A DNA stretch of 64,000 bases from assembly GCF_029760935.1 (NCBI RefSeq), contig NZ_CP121684.1:2232001-2296000 (forward strand), written 5' to 3'. The position numbers and the translations under genes are program-made. Below the pieces are notes generated by a model. That model was not told the origin of the DNA. It did not search any database and saw only the letters and a list, made by a program, of their open reading frames with translations. The DNA is from Lysinibacter sp. HNR (GTDB lineage: Bacteria; Actinomycetota; Actinomycetes; Actinomycetales; Microbacteriaceae). Shown here one piece after another: positions 1 to 9,566 of the stretch. Position 1 is the stretch's first letter, and every line of letters starts with the position of its first letter.

Positions 1-67
1 ATATGAACTCTCCACCATCGCTGAAAGAGTCGGGGGTAACGTTGAGCACCCCCATGATGAGGGTCAT
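1..67 (-). CDS. folP: dihydropteroate synthase, N-terminal fragment (runs off the left edge)
   Basis: Only the first 22 codons are in the window. They contain the family's N-terminal signature (MGVLNVTPDSFSDGG), which forms part of the pterin-binding strand of dihydropteroate synthase. The enzyme joins p-aminobenzoate to the pterin pyrophosphate in folate synthesis. The ATG overlaps the folE stop codon as ATGA, so translation is probably coupled. It is the last visible gene of the minus-strand run tilS-hpt-ftsH-folE-folP. Confidence 0.9.
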   Translation of the reverse strand, partial: MTLIMGVLNVTPDSFSDGGEFI

Positions 68-645
68 TCTGCGGCCCTAATCACATCAATGATTTCGGTG
101 CGCTCGGCAGCGCGACTCAGATTGCCCCTGCTCGCCATACTCACGGTGGTGCTGGCGGTCTGATGGGGCCCCCTCATGGTGACACACCCCTGGGACGCAT
201 CAATCATGACAAAAACGCCGTGCGGGTTCAGAGCCGCCTGAATACTCGACGCGATCTGCTCGGTGAGCCGCTCCTGAATCTGGGGACGCGAAGCGTGAAC
301 ACTCAGCAACCGCGGGAACGCACCCAAACCCACAACGTGATCGCGGGGTTGGTAAGCGATGTGGGCAACCCCCACAAATGGAAGCAGGTGATGCTCGCAC
401 ATCGAACGGAACTCAAGTCCGCGCACAAGCACAAGCTCCCCGGTTTCTTCACCCACGGGGAGAACACTAGCGGCCAGATCCTCGTCTGGGTCCTGCCCCA
501 CACCAGAGAAAAACTCGGCGTATGTGTCGGCAACACGGCCCGGAGTCTTTTCTAGCCCGGGCCGTGCAGGGTCTTCACCAATCGCGGCCAGTATCTCCAA
601 CACGGCAGCCTCTATGCGAGCCCTGTCCAGATGAGACTCGTTCAC
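64..645 (-). CDS. folE: GTP cyclohydrolase I
   Basis: Converts GTP to 7,8-dihydroneopterin triphosphate, the first step of folate synthesis. From the chosen GTG at 645 the protein is 193 residues, normal for the family. The zinc ligands expected for the family are present: Cys83 and His86 in the CEHH motif, and Cys154 in GCVTMRG. The RPQxQERLT motif follows around residues 120-127. An open frame continues upstream inside ftsH, but that extension lacks family similarity, and the GTG sits just after the ftsH stop. Neighbours are ftsH upstream and folP downstream (4-base overlap), matching the common actinobacterial arrangement. Confidence 0.93.
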   Translation of the reverse strand: MNESHLDRARIEAAVLEILAAIGEDPARPGLEKTPGRVADTYAEFFSGVGQDPDEDLAASVLPVGEETGELVLVRGLEFRSMCEHHLLPFVGVAHIAYQPRDHVVGLGAFPRLLSVHASRPQIQERLTEQIASSIQAALNPHGVFVMIDASQGCVTMRGPHQTASTTVSMASRGNLSRAAERTEIIDVIRAAE

Positions 646-652
646 GAGAAAC

Positions 653-2758
653 CTACCCGTCTGTATCTTTATCTTTTGCGGAGTCTGTGCCCTCTGTACC
701 GCCCGCACCCTGCGGGGATTCTTCTGTATCGCGAACTTTATCTGATCGCGGCGTCTCTTCGGAGTCTTTATCGGAGGACGAGTGATTATCGCTGCCCTCG
801 CCAGAGACCTTCTCAACAGGATCATCTGTGCGAGAGATCTCGGGCATCTCCACCGGAGGAAGATCCGAGACCGGGCGGCCCTCACTGGAGAGCCACTGGG
901 GGCGCGGAGGAAGCCTCTTCACGTCTTTGAAGATGTCTGCGAGCTGATTGTGATCAAGCGTTTCTTTCTCAAGCAACTCGAGCGCAAGACGATCCAGAAT
1001 ATCGCGGTTATCGTTAAGAACTTTCCAGGCTTCGTTGTGAGCGTCCTCGATGATGGCGCGAATTGCCGCGTCCACCTTCTCCGCTAGGCCCTCGGAATAG
1101 TCGCGAGACTGTCCAAAGTCGCCCAGGTAGGCGCCGCCCGTGGGACTTCCGAGAAGCACCGGACCCAATTCGGAGGTCATGCCGTACTCGGTGACCATCT
1201 TGCGTGCCGTTGCGGTGGCCTTCTCGATATCGTTTGAAGCCCCCGTGGTGGGATCGTGGAACACAATCTCCTCGGCCACTCGTCCACCCATAGCGTAGGC
1301 GATCTGATCGAGCAATTCGTTACGAGAGACGGAGTATTTATCTTCCAACGGAATCACCATCGTGTAACCGAGGGCACGGCCGCGGGGCAGGATAGTGACC
1401 TTGGTGACGGGGTCGGTGTTGTTCATCGACGCCGCAACAAGCGCGTGTCCACCCTCGTGGTAGGCGGTGACAAGCTTTTCTTTGTCTTTCATCAGACGGG
1501 TGCGTCGCTGAGGACCCGCGATCACACGGTCAATAGCCTCGTCCAGCGCCCGGTTATCGATCAGTTGGGCGTTAGATCGGGCCGTCAGTAGAGCGGCCTC
1601 GTTAAGCACGTTCGCCAGATCGGCACCCGTGAACCCGGGAGTCTTGCGGGCCACAACATCAAGATCAACGTTCTCGGCGAGGGGCTTGCCCTTGGAGTGA
1701 ACCTCAAGAATCTTCCTGCGACCCTTCATGTCTGGAGCGTCCACACCGATCTGACGGTCAAAACGACCGGGCCGGAGGAGGGCGGGATCAAGCATATCGG
1801 GCCGGTTGGTGGCGGCTATGAGAATGACGTTTGTCTTGACATCAAAACCATCCATTTCAACCAGAAGTTGGTTGAGGGTTTGCTCACGCTCGTCGTGACC
1901 GCCGCCCATTCCCTGACCACGGCGCTGACCCACCGCGTCAATCTCGTCAACAAAGATGATGGCGGGTGAGTTCTGTTTGGCCTGATCAAAAAGATCACGC
2001 ACACGGCTCGCACCCACACCAACAAACATCTCAACAAAATCTGAACCCGAGATGGAGTAGAAGGGTACCCCAGCCTCACCCGCAACGGCACGAGCAAGCA
2101 ACGTCTTACCGGTTCCGGGAGGGCCGTAGAGAAGAACACCCTTGGGGATACGCGCGCCCACAGCGAGGAACCGTGAGGAATCCTGTAGGAACTCCTTAAT
2201 CTCGCCCAGCTCTTCGATTGCTTCATCTGCCCCGGCAACATCGTCAAAAGTCACCTTCGGGGTCTCTTTGGATACCAGCTTGGCCTTCGACTTACCAAAC
2301 TGCATCACCCGGTTTCCGCCGCCCTGCATACTCGAGAGCATCCACCAGAAGAAAAGTCCGATGAGGAGCAGTGGAAGCAGGAAGGTGAGCAGGGATAACC
2401 AACCGTTAGGCTGCGGTACCTGATCGTTAAATCCATCCTTGGGGTCAGCATCGTTGACGGCCTGGACCACTGCATCACCACGCGGGCTCACGTAGTAAAA
2501 GTAAACCTCTTTGCCATACTCTTTGTCTGCCTTGGTGAGCGTCATGTTAACACGCTGGTCACGGTCGATTATCTCAACAGAAGAAACTTTCTTTTCCGAA
2601 AGAAACTCCAGACCGGTCTCAGTTTTGATCTCGCGCGCGCCACCCCCCGCGATCAGGGTCCAACCCAAGATAATGACAATGGGGGCAAGAATAATGTAGA
2701 TAAGAGGGCCGCGAAAAAGTTTTTTTGAGCGGGTTGTCTTCTCAGCCAATCGAAGCAC
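653..2758 (-). CDS. ftsH: ATP-dependent zinc metalloprotease FtsH
   Basis: Membrane-anchored AAA protease that degrades misfolded and regulatory membrane proteins. The 701-residue product has a transmembrane segment at about 18-38, an extracytoplasmic domain, and a second transmembrane segment at about 121-142. The AAA module carries Walker A (GPPGTGKT, about 215), Walker B (IIFVDEID) and the SRH region ending RPGRFDRQI. The peptidase domain has the zinc motif HEGGH at about 440. The C-terminal ~80 residues are acidic, charged and low in complexity, as in other actinobacterial FtsH proteins. It lies between hpt and folE on the same strand, with only 7 bases to folE. Confidence 0.97.
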   Translation of the reverse strand: MLRLAEKTTRSKKLFRGPLIYIILAPIVIILGWTLIAGGGAREIKTETGLEFLSEKKVSSVEIIDRDQRVNMTLTKADKEYGKEVYFYYVSPRGDAVVQAVNDADPKDGFNDQVPQPNGWLSLLTFLLPLLLIGLFFWWMLSSMQGGGNRVMQFGKSKAKLVSKETPKVTFDDVAGADEAIEELGEIKEFLQDSSRFLAVGARIPKGVLLYGPPGTGKTLLARAVAGEAGVPFYSISGSDFVEMFVGVGASRVRDLFDQAKQNSPAIIFVDEIDAVGQRRGQGMGGGHDEREQTLNQLLVEMDGFDVKTNVILIAATNRPDMLDPALLRPGRFDRQIGVDAPDMKGRRKILEVHSKGKPLAENVDLDVVARKTPGFTGADLANVLNEAALLTARSNAQLIDNRALDEAIDRVIAGPQRRTRLMKDKEKLVTAYHEGGHALVAASMNNTDPVTKVTILPRGRALGYTMVIPLEDKYSVSRNELLDQIAYAMGGRVAEEIVFHDPTTGASNDIEKATATARKMVTEYGMTSELGPVLLGSPTGGAYLGDFGQSRDYSEGLAEKVDAAIRAIIEDAHNEAWKVLNDNRDILDRLALELLEKETLDHNQLADIFKDVKRLPPRPQWLSSEGRPVSDLPPVEMPEISRTDDPVEKVSGEGSDNHSSSDKDSEETPRSDKVRDTEESPQGAGGTEGTDSAKDKDTDG

Positions 2759-2937
2759 CTTTCTGAATGTGCTGGGCGCGCCGACCCTGCAAGCGTTTCA
2801 TAGCCTCAAGATTAGCGAAAGTTTTCTGTGGAACGTCCGTGTTTCTGCCACAGGCGTAATCAGACCGATTTAACAATAACCTGACTCCTTATTTATTACT
2901 CGATCCAGAACCTGTGAAGAACATAAAGCCTGTGCTT

Positions 2938-3489
2938 TTACTCATAAATATGACGGGCAAGAACCGCTACATCCCGCAGATTACGATATTTTTCAGCGTA
3001 GTCTAGACCATACCCCACTACAAAATCATTGGGAATATCAAAACCAATATATTTTGCCTCAACATCAACCTTTGCCGCCGCCGGTTTGCGCAGCATCGTG
3101 CAGATCTCAACAGATGCTGCACCTCTCGTCTGCAGATTTTCGCGTAGCCAGGACAGGGTGAGACCCGAATCAATAACATCTTCAACGATCAATACGTGAC
3201 GCCCGTGGAGGTCGCTATCCAGATCTTTAAGGATACGGACAACACCGCTTGATTTGGTGCTCGTGCCGTAGGAACTCACCGCCATCCAGTCCATCTCTAT
3301 GTGCATACGAAGCTCCCGCGCGAGATCGGCCATCACCATCACGGCGCCGCGTAGCACGCCCACAAGAAGCAGCGACTTACCCTCGTAATCGCGTTCAATG
3401 AGACGAGCGAGTTCGGCAGTTTTTTCTGTGAGCTGCGCCTCGGTAACCAAGACCCTTTCGATGTCTGCGCCGGTATCGATTGCATCCAT
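2938..3489 (-). CDS. hpt: hypoxanthine phosphoribosyltransferase
   Basis: Purine salvage enzyme making IMP or GMP from hypoxanthine or guanine and PRPP. The PRPP-binding loop (VEDVIDSGLTL, about residues 102-112) is intact, as is the basic PPi loop (GVLRGAV, 44-50). I chose the ATG at 3489 because AGAGGA lies a few bases upstream. An in-frame ATG at 3525 would add 12 residues with no family similarity. It follows tilS with a short gap; tilS-hpt-ftsH is a widespread conserved cluster. Confidence 0.94.
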   Translation of the reverse strand: MDAIDTGADIERVLVTEAQLTEKTAELARLIERDYEGKSLLLVGVLRGAVMVMADLARELRMHIEMDWMAVSSYGTSTKSSGVVRILKDLDSDLHGRHVLIVEDVIDSGLTLSWLRENLQTRGAASVEICTMLRKPAAAKVDVEAKYIGFDIPNDFVVGYGLDYAEKYRNLRDVAVLARHIYE

Positions 3490-3543
3490 GTCTTCCTCTT
3501 TTCTGTATAACCCTGATATTTCCACTCACTACCCACAGTGCGG

Positions 3544-4578
3544 TTAGTGTGAGGAAAACACCAGAAGGCCTGATTCTCTTGCGACCCGCACTCCGGGGAG
3601 ATTAAGCGCTTTTTGGCCGTGCCAATCGGTGACCAATGCGGCCGCAGCAAGCGTGTGTTGGCGACTCAACGCTACGCCAAACTCCGAGTGAACGACGTAC
3701 CTGATGATGCGCTGACGTAGGGCCGCGGGGTTCGCCTCCAGAGCGACAATAGACACCGCAATCCCCGCCTCCGCCGGCTCAACTATCTCCTCGATAAACT
3801 CGTCTATCATCTCTTGAAAAGCCGCGGCATCCTCACGCATCTGATCGGCGGTGCGCGCAAGCGCCTCCGCAATACCCGGACCCAGCTCTTGTTCAAGCAG
3901 CGGCAACACGGTTTTCCGCACCCGCACCCTTGTATACGCGGGATCATCATTGTGCGGATCGGACCAAAAATCGAGGGAGCTATCCTCACAAAACTCCACC
4001 GTCCGGGCACGACGAATGCCCAGGAGCGGTCGAATAAAAATATCCGTCTGCACGCTCATACCCGAAAGACTTCCCGAGCCTGAGCCTCGCGCAAGACCCA
4101 GCAGCACCGTTTCTGCCTGATCGTCAAGAGTGTGACCCAACAAGACCGCGCGCGCACCCGTGCGTGTGGCCGCCCGCTGAAGAGCCTGATAGCGGGCTTC
4201 ACGCGCGGCAGATTCCGGACCTCCCTTCGATCCCACACGAACCCGTTCGATCAGAACGGGAGAGAGCCCTAGCGAGGCGGCCTGTTGTGCGGCTCTCTCA
4301 GCCTGCCTTTCGGAACCCTCCTGCAGCCCGTGATCCACGATGACTGCCCCCACACGGAGACCCAATCGATGCGCTTCAAATCCGGTTGCAGCGGCAAGGG
4401 CAAGCGAGTCTGGTCCTCCGCTCAGGGCTACCAGAGCATCCGCACTATCGTGAGAGTCTTCTGCTCGAGAGGTCCCCAGGTGCAACAGCTCCCCTCGAAC
4501 CGCGTGCCGGACCGCCGCCACGGTGGGCGTCAGCCGAGCCGGACGCGGCGGGGGCACGGGCTGGCGTGAGAGAGACAT
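3544..4578 (-). CDS. tilS: tRNA(Ile)-lysidine synthase
   Basis: Uses ATP and lysine to modify C34 of the CAU-anticodon tRNA-Ile, so that it reads AUA rather than AUG. The ATP-pyrophosphatase P-loop SGGPDS is at residues 53-58, and the family motif LGHTLDDQAETVLLGLARGSG follows around residue 150. Length is 344 residues, typical of actinobacterial forms that lack the longest C-terminal extensions. First gene of the minus-strand cluster and divergent from ppa. Confidence 0.94.
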   Translation of the reverse strand: MSLSRQPVPPPRPARLTPTVAAVRHAVRGELLHLGTSRAEDSHDSADALVALSGGPDSLALAAATGFEAHRLGLRVGAVIVDHGLQEGSERQAERAAQQAASLGLSPVLIERVRVGSKGGPESAAREARYQALQRAATRTGARAVLLGHTLDDQAETVLLGLARGSGSGSLSGMSVQTDIFIRPLLGIRRARTVEFCEDSSLDFWSDPHNDDPAYTRVRVRKTVLPLLEQELGPGIAEALARTADQMREDAAAFQEMIDEFIEEIVEPAEAGIAVSIVALEANPAALRQRIIRYVVHSEFGVALSRQHTLAAAALVTDWHGQKALNLPGVRVARESGLLVFSSH

Positions 4579-4747
4579 AGGGTCAAGATTACACCGGGAC
4601 TTCAGTTATTCTCTCAAAGCGTTCAAACGGCGGCGGGTCAAATCTACTACTGTGGAAATCGGACGATAAACGGCAAGCGTCACGCCCAACCTGATAAAGA
4701 TTAACGTCCACCAAAGAAATCGAAACACGTACGAGGAGATACCGCCC

Positions 4748-5239
4748 ATGAGCGCATACGATGCCGTCATTGAGATCCCCAAGGGGAGCCGCAACAAATA
4801 CGAGATTGATCACGAGACAGGACGGGTCTTCCTCGACCGGGTACTTTTTACCTCGTTTGTTTACCCCACCGATTACGGATACTTTGAGAACACCCTGGGC
4901 CTCGACGGGGATCCGGTTGATGTGCTTGTGCTGCTTGAGTACCCCGTTTTCCCCGGAGTAGGAGTCAAGGTTCGTCCGGTGGCCGTACTCAATATGAGCG
5001 ACGAGGCGGGGAACGACGCCAAAGTTATCGCGGTTCCCCACAAAGATCCCCGCTGGAGCCACATCGAGGATATCAACGATATTCCAGAGCAGACCCGCAA
5101 GGAGATCGAGCACTTCTTCACCCGCTACAAAGACCTCGAGCCGGGCAAATTTGTCAAGATCGAGGGGTGGGGTAACGCTTCCGAGGCAACCCAGATCGTG
5201 GAGGACGGTTTTGTGCGACTAAAGGAACAGGGGCACTAG
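4748..5239 (+). CDS. ppa: inorganic pyrophosphatase (family I)
   Basis: Hydrolyses pyrophosphate to phosphate, pulling biosynthetic reactions forward. The metal-binding signature DGDPVDV (Asp53, Asp55, Asp58) and the KGSRNKYE substrate motif near the N-terminus are intact. The length of 163 residues is normal for the bacterial soluble enzyme. Divergent from tilS, and followed by a strong bidirectional terminator. Confidence 0.96.
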   Translation: MSAYDAVIEIPKGSRNKYEIDHETGRVFLDRVLFTSFVYPTDYGYFENTLGLDGDPVDVLVLLEYPVFPGVGVKVRPVAVLNMSDEAGNDAKVIAVPHKDPRWSHIEDINDIPEQTRKEIEHFFTRYKDLEPGKFVKIEGWGNASEATQIVEDGFVRLKEQGH

Positions 5240-5267
5240 AAACTCTCACAACTTAGATACAAAATAC

Positions 5268-5310
5268 GAGGGGCTGGTTTCTTACAGTTTTTGTAAGAAA
5301 CCAGCCCCTC
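5268..5310. terminator. bidirectional rho-independent terminator
   Basis: A 19-bp perfect inverted repeat (5268-5286 and 5292-5310) with a short T-rich loop lies between the convergent ppa and M23 peptidase genes. It can stop transcription from both sides. Confidence 0.85.
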
Positions 5311-5324
5311 GCGTTTAAACATTT

Positions 5325-6671
5325 TTATCGAAAGGTGATTCCACGAGCTCTCATAGGGGGTTCTGGATCAATGGGTGACCCATTCTGGTAAAACTCAAAG
5401 TGCAGGTGAGGGCCTGTGGATAGTCCGGTGCTCCCCACACCCGCGATAACCTCTCCCGCAGAAACATTCTGACCGGTCCTGACATAGATACCACCATCCA
5501 TTATGTGGCCATAGCGGGTCTTTATACCGCCACCGTGGTCAATCTCAATCATGTTTCCATAGCTGTAAAATGAACCCGCAAGCGAGACCTTTCCTGCGGA
5601 GGCTGCGTATATGCGGCTTCCTTGAGCGCCCGCAAGATCAACACCCGTGTGGGCTGCGCCACCTGTGCAGATACCATTACCACACACCTGTCCGCGTCCC
5701 CCAAATCCTGAGGTAAAGCGCCCGTCGCTGGGCCGTACCCAGTCGCCGATGATCGAACCGGGCGCGCCGCCACCGCCGACACTACCGCCACCGCCTCCTC
5801 CGCCACCGCTCGGAGGTTGTGGCCGCTGTTGCTGTGCCGCGAGGCGAGCTTGGCGCTCAGCCTCGAGAGCGGCAGCACGTGCCGCGGCTTCCTCGGCAAG
5901 TCGCTGCTGGTAACCGGCAACCGTTGTCTGGGTGGTGTCTTTGAGCGCCGCTAATTGGGCACGAAGGGTTTCTTCTTGAGATTCCTGCGTGACAAGCTGT
6001 TCCTGCGCGTTCTGCGCGGCCTGTGCCGCAACTTTCAGGGCTTCCTCCGCCTCAGCACGCAGTTCCTCCCGCTCTACCTTGGCTGTTTCGGCCTGATCTC
6101 CCAACGATTTTGCATTATTTGTTGCAACCTGGGCCTCGTTATAGATCGTGTTGTTACGATCAGTGGCCTGGGTCATCATGCTGAGCTTGGAGAGCAGAGC
6201 ATCCACGCCCGCAGCATCCTGATCCAGAAATAACTGCAGGGTCTGATCCCCACCGCTTGAACGGTACATTTGAGAGGCAATCGAAGAGGCCTGGGACGCG
6301 GCGGAGGAAGCACGCTCTTGGCTCTCAGCGGCCTGTTCAATAAGAGAGTTGTATCTCGCATCAGCATCCTGAAACTTTGCTTCTGCCTCCTCAAGAATAA
6401 GCGCGGTACGCTCTGCTTCTGCCTTTGTAGCGGCAACTTCGCCCTGAAGGGTGCGGATAAGACCCTCTATCTCGGTCACCTTCGCAGCAGCAGAAGCTTC
6501 GTTCGCCTTAGCGCTCTGCACATCGTTCCAGGTGGGGAGTTCTGCAGCCGAAGCCGAACCAACACCGCCCACCGTGAGAGTAGCACCCACAAGCCCCCCT
6601 ACAAGCAGAGTGGTGACACTACCCCGCACAAGCTTTCGCTTGGTTAACGTCTTTTTGATCGTACGTTTCAT
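5325..6671 (-). CDS. secreted M23 (LytM-type) peptidase with coiled-coil N-terminal domain
   Basis: A 448-residue exported murein hydrolase or hydrolase activator. It has a positively charged N-terminus, then a hydrophobic segment ending in SASA (signal peptide, about 1-43). A long Ala/Glu-rich coiled coil follows (about 50-290), then a Gly-rich linker (about 300-320), and a LytM domain at the C-terminus. The zinc ligands expected for M23 are present: His341 and Asp345 in HTGVD, and His424 in HLHFE (422-426). The layout matches the EnvC/RipA-like class acting at division or in wall remodelling. A decayed paralogue lies upstream at 7177-7858. Confidence 0.92.
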   Translation of the reverse strand: MKRTIKKTLTKRKLVRGSVTTLLVGGLVGATLTVGGVGSASAAELPTWNDVQSAKANEASAAAKVTEIEGLIRTLQGEVAATKAEAERTALILEEAEAKFQDADARYNSLIEQAAESQERASSAASQASSIASQMYRSSGGDQTLQLFLDQDAAGVDALLSKLSMMTQATDRNNTIYNEAQVATNNAKSLGDQAETAKVEREELRAEAEEALKVAAQAAQNAQEQLVTQESQEETLRAQLAALKDTTQTTVAGYQQRLAEEAAARAAALEAERQARLAAQQQRPQPPSGGGGGGGGSVGGGGAPGSIIGDWVRPSDGRFTSGFGGRGQVCGNGICTGGAAHTGVDLAGAQGSRIYAASAGKVSLAGSFYSYGNMIEIDHGGGIKTRYGHIMDGGIYVRTGQNVSAGEVIAGVGSTGLSTGPHLHFEFYQNGSPIDPEPPMRARGITFR

Positions 6672-7176
6672 TGTTCCCTAATCCACTTGTTTTAAGAAAA
6701 TAAGCCAAATAAAAACGAGTGTTTATTTAGTCGTTTAAACACAAAACTTGAACTCCACACTAACAAAGGATTCATCAGAATACGTCATAAAACACAACTT
6801 TTCACACCGCTGAGCGAAATGAGCCTATATGAGAATTATAAAATAATCGATGTAACAGGCGGATAAAGTGATTAAAAACCTATTCAAGCTGAGTCGACAG
6901 AGTTCCTCACCTGAACTACCGTAATTTTGCTACGCCCGTGAGTGTATAGAGATAACCGGGGCATACACGGGGGTGAGACCTGATGGCTCACGGGCCCCTC
7001 TAGCGTCACTCACACTTAAATACTTAATGACTAAGCATATGGTGAGCAGACTGCATTACTTTTCAAGACGGATCACCCGCACGATACTGTTCCAATAGGG
7101 CACAGGGTAAAGCATGGAAAGATAAAGCACCGAGAGATCTGTTAATCTGACTCTTTTCGGGAAACCAGGAACATCT
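6672..7176. other. AT-rich intergenic region between the M23 gene and its decayed paralogue
   Basis: About 500 bases with no supported gene on either strand. It must hold the promoter of the M23 gene on the minus strand. I looked for a cyclic-di-AMP riboswitch, often found upstream of actinobacterial wall hydrolases, and saw no convincing one. Confidence 0.5.
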
Positions 7177-7858
7177 TTATCGCAATGTAACACCGCGTGC
7201 GCGCATAAACGACTTCGGATCAATGTCAGTTCCATTCACCCGCACCTCAAAGTGCAGGTGAATACCCGTAGACGTCCCCGTACTGCCGGTACGCGCGATA
7301 ACTACTCCGGCAGAAACCTGCTAACCCAACACAACGTCAATCCTCAGGACGTGAGAATGACGGGCAACAACCCCTCCGCCATGATCAATATCAACCGCTG
7401 CTGCGCAGCAGGGTCTGATCCCCACCACTTGAACGGTACATTTGAGAGGCGCATCGAAGAGGCCCGGGACGATGCACTAGAGGCACGCCCCTCACTCTCC
7501 GGCGCCTGTTCTACAAGAGAGGCGTATCGGGTATCGGCATCTTGCAGCTTTGCTTCGGCCTCGTTGAGAATCAGGGCGGTACGCTCCCCTTCTGATTTTG
7601 TATGGCAACCTCCCCCTTCAAAGTTTGAACAAGGCTCTCGATCTCGGCTACTTTTGCAGCCGCAGAAGCCTCGCTTGCCTTGGCTTTCTGCACGTCGTTC
7701 CAGGTGGGGAGCGCTACGGCCGACGCCAAACCAACACCGCCTACGATGAAAGTGATACCTACAAGCCCTGCAACAAACAGGGCAATAATGCTGTTTCTCG
7801 CAAGCTTTCTCTTCACCGACTTTTCCCTCGTAATACGTCTCACTTTACCCAAACTCAA
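7177..7858 (-). pseudogene. decayed paralogue of the adjacent M23 peptidase
   Basis: The first ~90 codons (signal peptide plus LPTWNDVQ and the start of the coiled coil) closely match the neighbouring M23 gene. The frame is then lost near 7600. A further stretch matches the middle of the coiled coil down to the SSGGDQTL region near 7420. The sequence then jumps to the end of the catalytic domain (HLHFEVR near 7240, and the terminal MRARG near 7185), with an in-frame stop near 7320. Most of the linker and catalytic domain is deleted. A tandem duplicate now dead. Confidence 0.85.
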
Positions 7859-8190
7859 TACGCCTAATTACACGCACGGCAAAATTTTATAACGTCTTAT
7901 AATTACCGCTCTGAGCCAACAGGGGCAAAACCTCAAGGAAATATCCAACAAAAGCACAACTTTAAACGTGACCCGACACGGCAATTCCGCATCACAACAC
8001 CCACCCAAGAGGGTTGCCAATAAAGACACGAAGAAGATCCAAAAGGAGAACACTTTCAAAAAAAATTGTCGCAGATCAGACAGTAAATTTAACAGGTATC
8101 CGGGAAACTCTCTCCCCATTCAATTTGATTATTACCAAAGTTTCATCGTAAGCTTACTTCTCGGTAGTCATAAGCGTCTAAAAGCGCCGC

Positions 8191-8263
8191 GGCCCCATCG
8201 TTTAGCGGCCTAGGACACCGCCCTTTCACGGCGGCAGCACGGGTTCGAATCCCGTTGGGGTCA
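8191..8263 (+). tRNA. tRNA-Glu (anticodon TTC)
   Basis: Full cloverleaf by eye: acceptor GGCCCCA pairs with TGGGGTC, anticodon loop CTTTCAC, T-arm GGGTTCGAATCCC. No CCA is encoded. Confidence 0.96.
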
Positions 8264-8296
8264 CAATAGTGGCTACCGAGTATAATTACACAATAT

Positions 8297-8370
8297 GGCC
8301 CTGTAGCGCAGTTGGTTAGCGCGCCGCCCTGTCACGGCGGAGGTCGCGGGTTCAAGTCCCGTCAGGGTCG
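8297..8370 (+). tRNA. tRNA-Asp (anticodon GTC)
   Basis: Acceptor GGCCCTG pairs with CAGGGTC, anticodon loop CTGTCAC, T-arm GGGTTCAAGTCCC. The next bases read CCA. Confidence 0.96.
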
Positions 8371-8376
8371 CCAAGA

Positions 8377-8409
8377 GCGAGAAACCCTTCCCTAGGAAGG
8401 GTTTCTCGC
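8377..8409 (+). terminator. hairpin between tRNA-Asp and tRNA-Phe
   Basis: A 15-bp perfect inverted repeat with a 3-base loop, right after tRNA-Asp. It is likely a terminator or processing hairpin of the Glu-Asp transcript. There is no long T run on the plus strand. Confidence 0.6.
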
Positions 8410-8435
8410 CTTGCAGAGTGTTTTTACACACTCTG

Positions 8436-8508
8436 GGCTCTGTAGCTCAGTTGGTAGAGCGTTCGACTGAAAATCGAAAGGTCACGGGATCGATGCCCGT
8501 CGGAGCCA
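8436..8508 (+). tRNA. tRNA-Phe (anticodon GAA); probable prophage attachment target
   Basis: Acceptor GGCTCTG pairs with CGGAGCC, anticodon loop CTGAAAA, T-arm GGGATCGATGCCC. The prophage remnant begins just downstream with an integrase fragment, so this gene is the likely former attB. I found no second copy of its 3' end near 23.9-24.2 kb. Confidence 0.95.
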
Positions 8509-8510
8509 CT

Positions 8511-8548
8511 GGACCCTCACGTAGCTTCTACATCGTGGGGGTTCTTTT
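8511..8548 (+). terminator. terminator after tRNA-Phe
   Basis: Stem 8513-8521 / 8534-8542 (9 bp, one G-T pair) followed by a T-rich tract. Confidence 0.65.
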
Positions 8549-8639
8549 GATTTCCGCCCCAAAAAGGGCTCGGGCTTACCACCCCAAAAGGCCGCTGACC
8601 CACGTTTGATTGCTTGACGGGTTTGTTGCGAAGTAGCGA

Positions 8640-8930
8640 AACCTCATCAAGGGCCATCCTCAAAAAGACCTGCATACCTGCTTCGGGTCATGGCAGACTT
8701 CATGCCAATCAACCACTCTCAGATTTCGGCCCTCTCGCCCATACCTCGCCATCGACAAAAACCATATCACCGGGCTTGCGTCCAGCACTCTGCTTGCGCA
8801 GCAGGCCGACAAGATAGGTAGGAAACGGCACGCTCCGGTACTCATAATTCTCAGAGGCGCCCCTAGAAACGTCACTACCACCCATCTGAGCCTTTCTTCT
8901 CAACACCGAAACGACAGCGCTCAAGATCAA
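8640..8930 (-). pseudogene. tyrosine-recombinase (phage integrase) fragment
   Basis: The minus strand between about 8930 and 8700 translates to a stretch (YRSVPFPTYLVGLLRKQSAG, then PGDMVFV) that looks like the middle of an actinophage tyrosine integrase, where 'RSVPLP..LV..L' precedes the catalytic HxLRH part. No complete frame, no intact N-terminus and no clear catalytic H-R-Y motifs remain. Its position against tRNA-Phe fits a prophage end. Family call from pattern memory only. Confidence 0.55.
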
Positions 8931-9068
8931 CGTACGCGCGCGGAGTCCAACCAGCTCCCCTAACGCATGGCGGCTCAGGGCAGTATACAGCGGATGAGCG
9001 TGGCTTTCAAAACCGTGCCGAGCGTGTGAGACCGGAGACAGTTCTTCACCCTAGAGGCGATGAGTAAT

Positions 9069-9455
9069 TTATGGGTCTTCCTGCATAAATTCTTGCTGCG
9101 CCTCAAAATTCTCGATGCGAAGAGCGGCTTCTGCTGTCCAAGCAGAACCACCGCTGGCCTCGGTCTCCACATTAGCGGCGCGGGCAAGAGGCACAACATT
9201 ACTCCCCCTTGCCGCATGAATGCCTGCCAAAAACGACCCCGGGTCAATTTCCAGAACGACACAAATTCTATCTATATCGGTAAGCGTGAAGGCAGCTTCT
9301 TTACGAAGCCTTATACCCATGTAGTTATTGGATCTCTTTATACGCCTCGCCAGCTCTCTCGCGGACATCTCTCGGGAATCAATGAGGTTCTGAATTCCGT
9401 CCGCCACGGCAGACGCAAACTCGCTAACGGGCGGTTCGGGTTCTCTCGGGGCCAT
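9069..9455 (-). CDS. phage HTH repressor (CI-like)
   Basis: A 128-residue DNA-binding protein starting at MAPREP. Residues about 20-75 form an XRE-type helix-turn-helix (MSARELARRIKRSNNYMGIR, then FTLTDIDRICVVLEIDPGSF). The remainder is a short C-terminal tail without a LexA/CI peptidase domain. A longer open frame upstream crosses the intergenic operator and is unlikely to be translated. Divergent from the Cro-like gene, with a perfect palindrome between them, as expected of a lysogeny switch. Role inferred from HTH and position. Confidence 0.75.
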   Translation of the reverse strand: MAPREPEPPVSEFASAVADGIQNLIDSREMSARELARRIKRSNNYMGIRLRKEAAFTLTDIDRICVVLEIDPGSFLAGIHAARGSNVVPLARAANVETEASGGSAWTAEAALRIENFEAQQEFMQEDP

Positions 9456-9531
9456 ACCCCAAGTGTACCTATTAGAGTCCAAATCTGTCCACCCCTGCAT
9501 ACTTTTACTCTTGAGGTGAAGGAAAATAGAC

Positions 9532-9560
9532 TTGACATTGAACCTAAATAGGTTCAATAT
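9532..9560 (+). promoter_or_regulatory. operator palindrome overlapping a promoter for the Cro-like gene
   Basis: A perfect inverted repeat with 10-bp arms (9537-9546 and 9549-9558, spacer AA) lies between the divergent repressor and Cro-like genes. TTGACA at 9532-9537 and CAATAT at 9555-9560, 17 bases apart, resemble a -35/-10 pair. The palindrome covers the spacer and -10, so a bound repressor would block it. The downstream ATG at 9567 would be at or near the transcription start. Confidence 0.65.
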
Positions 9561-9566
9561 GGAAAT

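Noticed and set aside
6672..7176. Riboswitch upstream of the M23 peptidase
   Set aside because: Expected for some wall hydrolases, but I could not place the conserved core of a cyclic-di-AMP riboswitch.
8413..8435. Extra terminator between tRNA-Asp and tRNA-Phe
   Set aside because: A short CAGAGTGT/ACACTCTG hairpin exists, but it abuts the Phe acceptor stem and may equally be its promoter or a processing signal.
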